Translations under genes and position numbers: made by a program
In this document: one piece after another, positions 5,926 to 10,307 of the stretch
Layout of the letters: each line of letters starts with the position of its first letter
Position numbering within the stretch: position 1 is the first letter of the stretch
Origin: an uncultured Coprococcus sp.
Lineage (GTDB): Bacteria; Bacillota; Clostridia; Lachnospirales; Lachnospiraceae
Assembly (NCBI GenBank): GCA_900548315.1
Contig: URJU01000071.1
Location: 1 to 10,307, forward strand
Direction: 5' to 3'
Length of the DNA stretch: 10,307 bases
Notes under the pieces: generated by a model
Seen by the model: the letters and a program-made list of their open reading frames with translations, nothing else
What the model was told of the DNA's origin: nothing
Database searches by the model: none

Positions 5926-7002
5926 TTATTTATCACCAAATGAAATTCCCAGTGTTCTTGCCTCGCTTACTATATCATCATCAGGTGATACATATTTAAG
6001 CTTTCCGGCACTCTCTGAGAGAGGAATAGCTGTAACCTTGTTGTCAAGGAATACCACAAGTTTACCAAAATCCTTTGCCTTGATAAGCTCCGCAGCCTTC
6101 GCGCCAAATCTTGAGGATATAACTCGATCATATGCATCCGGACTTCCGCCTCTCTGTGTATGTCCAGGTATTGCTATTCTTATATCCTGTGTTGTATATG
6201 CCTTGAGCTTGTCGGCAAGTTCGTATGCAACTGATGGGTATGGATTGTTCGCGATAACCTCTTTTCTCTTCTTTTTAGGCAATTCAGCAACCTCCTTCGG
6301 AAGTGCTCCTTCAGCAACCGCAACAATAGTAAATCCCTTGTTGTCCTTAGTTCTCTTGTCGATCGCCTTGTATACTTTCTCTATATCGTATGGTATCTCT
6401 GGGAGGAGGATCACGTCAGCACCGCCAGCTATTCCAGCATGAAGTGTGATCCAACCGACCTTATGTCCCATTATCTCAACTATAAATATTCTATTATGTG
6501 ATGCAGCTGTCGTATGAATACAATCTATGGTCTGAGTTGCTATATCAACGGCACTCTGGAATCCAAATGTCATATCTGTTCCCCACAGATCATTATCTAT
6601 GGTCTTCGGAAGGCCAATGACATTAAGACCTTCCTCACTGAGCAGGTTTGCCGTTTTCTGTGAACCATTGCCACCCAGTACGCAAAGACAATCCAGTTTA
6701 AGTTTCTTGTATGTCTCTTTCATGGACTTAACCTTGTCAAGACCATCCTCAGTCGGCTCCCCCATAAGTTTGAATGGCTGTCTTGAACTTCCAAGAATTG
6801 TTCCGCCCTTATTGATTATTCCCGAAAAATCTGCAGGTTTCATCTTGTTATAATTGCCTCTCATAAGGCCCTTATAGCCCTCGAGAAAACCGTAGATCTC
6901 CACCTCGTCGAAGAGTTCATACAACCCCTTTGCTATACCTCTCATAGTTGCATTCAATGCCTGACAGTCTCCGCCACTTGTCAAAAAACCTACTCTTAAC
7001 AT
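5926..7002 (-). CDS. pfkA: 6-phosphofructokinase (group III-like)
   Basis: It phosphorylates fructose 6-phosphate to fructose 1,6-bisphosphate in glycolysis, in the cytoplasm. Landmarks are TSGGDCQALNA (8-18), GSSR (71-74), LGGNGSQKTAN (109-119), LPKTIDND (131-138, catalytic D136), VEIMGHKVGW (175-184) and GHTQRGGSPDAYDR near the carboxyl end. Length (358 aa) fits. Donor specificity is mixed by signature. G113 matches the ATP-type Gly104 of E. coli numbering, whereas K133 replaces Gly124 as in PPi-dependent enzymes, and N112 stands where E. coli has Asp103. This Gly-plus-Lys pairing is known in group III enzymes, some ATP- and some PPi-using, so I leave the donor open (ATP favoured). The ATG has AGAGGT 8 bases upstream. 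It follows recR by 76 bases with no clear promoter or terminator between, so read-through from the dnaX operon is likely. Confidence 0.92.
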   Translation of the reverse strand: MLRVGFLTSGGDCQALNATMRGIAKGLYELFDEVEIYGFLEGYKGLMRGNYNKMKPADFSGIINKGGTILGSSRQPFKLMGEPTEDGLDKVKSMKETYKKLKLDCLCVLGGNGSQKTANLLSEEGLNVIGLPKTIDNDLWGTDMTFGFQSAVDIATQTIDCIHTTAASHNRIFIVEIMGHKVGWITLHAGIAGGADVILLPEIPYDIEKVYKAIDKRTKDNKGFTIVAVAEGALPKEVAELPKKKRKEVIANNPYPSVAYELADKLKAYTTQDIRIAIPGHTQRGGSPDAYDRVISSRFGAKAAELIKAKDFGKLVVFLDNKVTAIPLSESAGKLKYVSPDDDIVSEARTLGISFGDK

Positions 7003-7078
7003 AAATCCGCACCTCTTTCTTTATAAATTTGTGTAAATATAGTACATGTCATTCATACAACAGGCTTTATCATTACCT

Positions 7079-7678
7079 CTAAAGATACACTCTGCCCTCA
7101 AGTGCTCTGAGAAGTGTCACCTCATCAATACATTCTAGATCTCCACCGACAGGTACACCACTTGCAATACGGCTCACCTTTATTCCCGCAGGTTTCACAA
7201 GCTTTGATATGTACATCGCAGTAGCCTCTCCCTCAGGTCCTGAACCGGTTGCAATTATAAGTTCCTCAACATCCTCACTCTGCAGTCTCCGCATAAGTTC
7301 CGATATTTTTATATCCGCAGGACCTATGCCGAGAGCCGGATTGATAACACCGTGAAGTACATGATAGACACCGTCAAACTGTCCGGTTCTCTCATATGCC
7401 GCAAGATCACGGGGAGTCTCCACTACCATTATAAGTTTGTGATTTCTGTTCGGCGAACTGCATATAGGGCATACCTCCCTGTCAGTTATGGTATAACAAC
7501 AACTGCAGTACTTTATATTCTTCTTCGCTTTTACTATCGCATCCGACAATGCAAATGCCCTGTCCTCAGGCATGCTTATTATGTGAAATGCAAGTCTCTG
7601 CGCTGTCTTTGATCCAATTCCCGGCAGTCTTCCCAGTTCCTCTATAAGTCTGTTAACTTCTCCGCCATAAACTTCCAT
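7079..7678 (-). CDS. recR: Recombination mediator protein RecR
   Basis: RecR works with RecO (and RecF) to load RecA on SSB-coated single-stranded DNA during repair of gaps and breaks. Domains appear in order: helix-hairpin-helix with LPGIGSKTAQRLAFH (18-32), a four-Cys zinc finger (C58, C61, C70, C73), a Toprim domain starting LIMVVETPRDL with E87, and the conserved EGEATAMYI (149-157). The position before it reads ATGSGP rather than the usual ATNP. Length (199 aa) is typical. The ATG overlaps the ybaB stop by one base (TAATG), implying translational coupling. Confidence 0.97.
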   Translation of the reverse strand: MEVYGGEVNRLIEELGRLPGIGSKTAQRLAFHIISMPEDRAFALSDAIVKAKKNIKYCSCCYTITDREVCPICSSPNRNHKLIMVVETPRDLAAYERTGQFDGVYHVLHGVINPALGIGPADIKISELMRRLQSEDVEELIIATGSGPEGEATAMYISKLVKPAGIKVSRIASGVPVGGDLECIDEVTLLRALEGRVYL

Positions 7679-8028
7679 TAGAAAGGCAATCCTCCAAGTC
7701 CCATTCCACCAGAAATCTTACTCATATTGTTATTATAGTCTTCCTCCTGTGTCCTGAAAGCCTCATTAACTGCTGATATTATAAGATCTTCAAGTGTCTC
7801 TATGTCCTCAGGATCCACAACTTCAGGATCGAGTTTTATCTCCATAAGCTCCTTCTTGCCTGACACCTTGGCTGTAACTACACCGCCGCCAACTGATGAT
7901 TCATATACCTTATCCTCTAGTGTCTTTGTTGTCTCCTCCATCTGTTTCTGCATCTTCTGTGCCTGTTTCATAAGATTGTTCATATTGCCAGGCATCATAC
8001 CTCCTGGAAATCCACCTCTCTTAGCCAT
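7678..8028 (-). CDS. ybaB: YbaB/EbfC-family nucleoid-associated protein
   Basis: Small DNA-binding protein (116 aa) that forms dimers and coats the nucleoid. The Gly/Met-rich start (GGFPGGMMPGNMNNL) precedes a long helix QAQKMQKQMEETTKTLED. The core strand region has GGGVVTAKVSGKKELMEIKLDPEVVDPED, followed by a helix DLIISAVNEAF and a Gly-rich end GGMGLGGLPF, as in the family. AGGAGG sits 8 bases before the ATG. Its place between dnaX and recR is a conserved bacterial arrangement, which supports a role tied to replication or repair. The stop codon overlaps the recR start. Confidence 0.96.
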   Translation of the reverse strand: MAKRGGFPGGMMPGNMNNLMKQAQKMQKQMEETTKTLEDKVYESSVGGGVVTAKVSGKKELMEIKLDPEVVDPEDIETLEDLIISAVNEAFRTQEEDYNNNMSKISGGMGLGGLPF

Positions 8029-8070
8029 TAAAAAATCCTCCTTTTATATCTGTTTTGATTAATATATTAT

Positions 8071-9720
8071 TTATTCCTGTCTTCTCTCAACCTTAAAATT
8101 GATCATATTCAGGATATTTTCCTGCTCTAACTTTGTATTGTCCTTGTGCGAATTTTTGGTGCAGATTATCTCAAACTCCACACTCTTGCCCAGATACTCC
8201 TCTATCACACCTTTGACATGTTCCACATTCTCAGCTTTCTCAAAATATAACTTTGGAAGTTCATCATCCGTAAGAGGTATCATAAGCACAAGTTTCTTTC
8301 TGTCATCCGCCAATATAAGTTTCGCCCTGTTGCCCGGATCATCATCGTTTCTTTCAAGGTATCTTCTAGCTGGACTTGAGAGCTTTCCAAGTATTTCATT
8401 CCAGTTATCCGCAGCTCTTTTCAGATCTTCAAATTCAGCCTGCGGCAGTTCACTTGCCAGTTTTTCCTGAAAAGCTTTCATTCCTTCTGTACCTACCTCA
8501 AAGCCTGCAGTCTCCTCTGTACGGCCGGTCTGCGGCGCTGTCTGAACCTTTACTCCATTCGACTGTAGATCATCCAATTTTTTCTCAAGGAATCTGACTC
8601 TCTCCACTATACTTGTGATGTCTGTCTCCATCTGAGGTCTGCACAGCTTAATAACCGCCATTTCAAGCACTATCCTCTTCTGGGTTGAATATTTTATGCT
8701 TGCTGCTGCATCAGAAAATACATTTATATATCTTATGATCGCACTCTCCTCCATGCCTGCAGCTATATCCCTGATGCGCTGGATATTCTCCTTTGTCATA
8801 TCAAGTCTGTCTCCCTCCGACTGAGAGAGCTTTACTACAAGTATGTTTCTAAGAAACCATGTGAACTCACTCACAAATCTTCCAAGCTCACGCCCCTGCC
8901 ATACTATCTCATCCACCACATCTATGGCACCCTCAACATCCTCTCTGAGAACGCACTCCAGCAGCCTGGCAAATGTATCTATATCGACAGCACCTATTGT
9001 CTCAAGCACCTTGTCATATGTGAGTTTCTGACCCAGGTTAAATGCCACACACTGATCTAGTATAGAGAGAGCATCTCGCATGGAGCCATCTCCGGATTTA
9101 GCAATATAGTCTATCGCTTTTTTGTCCGCTGCCAACCCTTCTCTGTCCATCAGATCCGCCAGTCTGTCCGATATGACATCCACCGGAATTCTCCTGAAAT
9201 CATATTTTTGACATCTTGATGATATGGTTATGGGTATCTTGTGAGATTCCGTAGTTGCAAGAATGAATATGACATATGAAGGCGGCTCCTCAAGGGTCTT
9301 CAGCAATGCATTGAACGCACCTGGGGATAACATATGAACCTCATCTATGATATATACTTTATATCTTCCCTCCGTTGGAGGATATGCAACCTCCTCGCGT
9401 ATCTGTCTTATATTGTCAACACCATTGTTCGATGCCGCATCTATCTCTATCACATTCAAAGACGATCCATCTGCTATCGCCCTGCAGCTTGCACATTCAT
9501 TACATGGACTTCCGTCCACCGGATGCTCACAATTACACGCCTTCGCAAATATCTTTGCTATAGATGTTTTACCTGTTCCTCTTGTTCCGCAAAATAAAAA
9601 GGCATGACCAAGTCTATCATTCTTAATCTGATTTCTAAGAGTGGTAACTATATGATCCTGCCCCTTTACTTCATCAAAAGTATCAGGTCTCCATTTTCTA
9701 TATAAAGCTACATACGACAT
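8071..9720 (-). CDS. dnaX: DNA polymerase III subunit tau (DnaX)
   Basis: ATPase of the clamp loader that opens and loads the sliding clamp and ties polymerase to helicase. Counting from the chosen ATG (549 aa), it has LYRKWRP (6-12), Walker A GTRGTGKT (45-52), a zinc module with C64, C73, C76 and C79, Walker B VYIIDEVH (122-129), sensor 1 ATTE (155-158) and the SRC arginine-finger motif (168-170). Domain III runs to about 375 and a tau-specific tail follows. The frame is open up to a GTG at 9744, but that has no ribosome binding site, whereas the ATG at 9720 has AAGGTAGG seven bases upstream and matches the family start MSYVALYRKWRP. It is the first gene of the dnaX-ybaB-recR unit, 42 bases ahead of ybaB, behind its own promoter. 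An A6 run at codons 380-381 could in principle yield a short form. Confidence 0.96.
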   Translation of the reverse strand: MSYVALYRKWRPDTFDEVKGQDHIVTTLRNQIKNDRLGHAFLFCGTRGTGKTSIAKIFAKACNCEHPVDGSPCNECASCRAIADGSSLNVIEIDAASNNGVDNIRQIREEVAYPPTEGRYKVYIIDEVHMLSPGAFNALLKTLEEPPSYVIFILATTESHKIPITISSRCQKYDFRRIPVDVISDRLADLMDREGLAADKKAIDYIAKSGDGSMRDALSILDQCVAFNLGQKLTYDKVLETIGAVDIDTFARLLECVLREDVEGAIDVVDEIVWQGRELGRFVSEFTWFLRNILVVKLSQSEGDRLDMTKENIQRIRDIAAGMEESAIIRYINVFSDAAASIKYSTQKRIVLEMAVIKLCRPQMETDITSIVERVRFLEKKLDDLQSNGVKVQTAPQTGRTEETAGFEVGTEGMKAFQEKLASELPQAEFEDLKRAADNWNEILGKLSSPARRYLERNDDDPGNRAKLILADDRKKLVLMIPLTDDELPKLYFEKAENVEHVKGVIEEYLGKSVEFEIICTKNSHKDNTKLEQENILNMINFKVERRQE

Positions 9721-9727
9721 GTCAATA

Positions 9728-9735
9728 CCTACCTT
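9728..9735 (-). promoter_or_regulatory. Ribosome binding site choosing the ATG of dnaX
   Basis: AAGGTAGG ends 7 bases before the ATG at 9718-9720. It lies inside the alternative reading from GTG 9744, which has no purine-rich site of its own, so translation should begin at 9720. Confidence 0.7.
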
Positions 9736-9807
9736 TTTGTACACTAAAATGTAATCTATCCCGAGTAATCACTTTACGTATGTGTTTTCGGAAGACTCAC
9801 ACAGACT

Positions 9808-9836
9808 ATTATATCTGAATTTACATTTTATATCAA
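9808..9836 (-). promoter_or_regulatory. Sigma-A-type promoter of the dnaX-ybaB-recR operon
   Basis: On the minus strand, TTGATA (9831-9836, five of six consensus bases) is separated by exactly 17 bases from a perfect TATAAT (9808-9813). The predicted RNA start near 9801 leaves a leader of about 80 bases before dnaX. The -35 element directly abuts the stop codon of the upstream FHA gene. I see no intrinsic terminator between that gene and dnaX. Confidence 0.8.
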
Positions 9837-10307
9837 TCAGATAAGCGATATTTGAACGTTGTATTCCCTGCTGCCCAACCTCAGTATGTCTCCACCGGCA
9901 AAAGGCCAGTATTTATCTCTGCACAGTCGTATCTCATTTACAAATGTTCCGTTTGTGGACCCGAGATCTTTTACATATACCCTCCCACCTTTTTCACAAA
10001 CGGATAAGTGTCTCCTGCTGATATTCTTATCGTTCAGGACCACATCAACAGTGCTGTCTCGCCCCAGCACCAGCTCCTCTTCAGAAACATTTATCACGAT
10101 AGATTCCCCATTCTCTTTGTCCACCAGTACGAGAACTATATGAGGCATATTTCGCCCACAGCCGTCAGTTTCCATCAAGAGCGTCGTGTCGCCATAATTC
10201 TCCATAAGCACCTGTGTTCCGCCAAGCCTTGTTTCTTTCCGAATACCTGCATCAGAAGATATGACTGCACTCAAGGCCTCCTCCTTTACAGCAGATGTTC
10301 CATCTAT
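9837..10307 (-). CDS. FHA-domain protein, 5' end beyond the window
   Basis: The frame is open to the window edge, so only the carboxyl-terminal 156 residues are visible. FHA domains bind phosphothreonine peptides and are common partners of Ser/Thr kinases. Here the FHA domain fills the carboxyl part: ELVLGRDSTVDVVLNDKNISRRHLSV with the core GR and SxxH, then VKDLGSTNGTFVN with the conserved STNGT. Ahead of it lie two short related segments, GGTQVLMEN and GDTTLLMET, each with a Thr in an acidic or amide context. A TTG at 10274 with AAGGAGG five bases away could be a start, giving 145 aa. I think a longer protein is more likely, because the frame stays open with plausible coding composition and the visible part contains little besides FHA. 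Upstream context and any membrane anchor are out of view. Confidence 0.85.
   Translation of the reverse strand: MDGTSAVKEEALSAVISSDAGIRKETRLGGTQVLMENYGDTTLLMETDGCGRNMPHIVLVLVDKENGESIVINVSEEELVLGRDSTVDVVLNDKNISRRHLSVCEKGGRVYVKDLGSTNGTFVNEIRLCRDKYWPFAGGDILRLGSREYNVQISLI

Noticed and set aside
5795..6442. A 215-codon open frame on the plus strand opposite pfk
   Set aside because: It is the complement of a strongly conserved phosphofructokinase gene, is rich in Ser and Leu as antisense frames usually are, and has no ribosome binding site.
7003..7078. A promoter for pfk in the recR-pfk gap
   Set aside because: Hexamers resembling -10 and -35 elements occur but none is spaced 16-18 bases apart with good matches.
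9118..9123. A6 run (minus strand) in dnaX around codons 200-201 as a frameshift site
   Set aside because: In frame it reads C AAA AAA, not a slippery heptamer, and a product cut here would lose part of the clamp-loader core.
1..10307. Mobile elements, CRISPR arrays, tRNA or rRNA genes
   Set aside because: No transposase or integrase motifs, no regularly spaced repeats and no cloverleaf or rRNA-like sequence were noticed on either strand.

Overview
The window looks like a chromosomal segment of a low-to-moderate GC Gram-positive anaerobe of the class Clostridia, most likely family Lachnospiraceae (a Coprococcus-like relative is possible; this is inferred from protein style, not from a search). 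Pointers are a clostridial 2[4Fe-4S] ferredoxin, a MecA adaptor, a dnaX-ybaB-recR operon, a clostridial-type phosphofructokinase and canonical AGGAGG ribosome binding sites with ATG, GTG and TTG starts. I see no mobile element, CRISPR array, rRNA or tRNA gene. No stretch longer than about 220 bases lacks a gene.

Left part (1-2580). mecA (+) converges on a two-gene minus-strand unit: a small DUF1858-type redox-disulfide protein followed by a CpsB-like PHP-fold protein that has lost most of its metal ligands. A long hairpin at 930-981 is placed to terminate both directions. A 217-bp divergent intergenic region carries two near-consensus promoters back to back, one for the DUF1858 unit and one for a tiny, apparently highly expressed ferredoxin gene of 56 codons. 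A second bidirectional terminator (2507-2539) separates the ferredoxin gene from the large minus-strand block.

Right part (2585-9836, minus strand, read from right to left). A strong promoter (9808-9836) leads into dnaX (clamp-loader subunit), ybaB (nucleoid-associated protein), recR (recombination mediator; overlaps ybaB by one base), pfk (6-phosphofructokinase), a 177-aa protein with an Arg-rich tail, and a 903-aa membrane-anchored extracytoplasmic protein. No convincing promoter or terminator is visible between these genes, so they may form one long unit, although the ribosome binding site of the 177-aa gene is buried in a 15-bp stem, suggesting separate control of the last two genes. The 903-aa protein combines an N-terminal membrane anchor, an acidic linker, propeller-like repeats and a C-terminal domain that resembles a C39-type papain-like peptidase with its catalytic Cys and His replaced.

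At the right edge lies the 3' part of an FHA-domain gene that runs out of the window. It carries short Thr-containing repeats ahead of the FHA domain.

The least explained parts are the 177-aa/903-aa pair with its structured leader, and the DUF1858 plus degenerate CpsB-like pair. Everything else is recognisable housekeeping.
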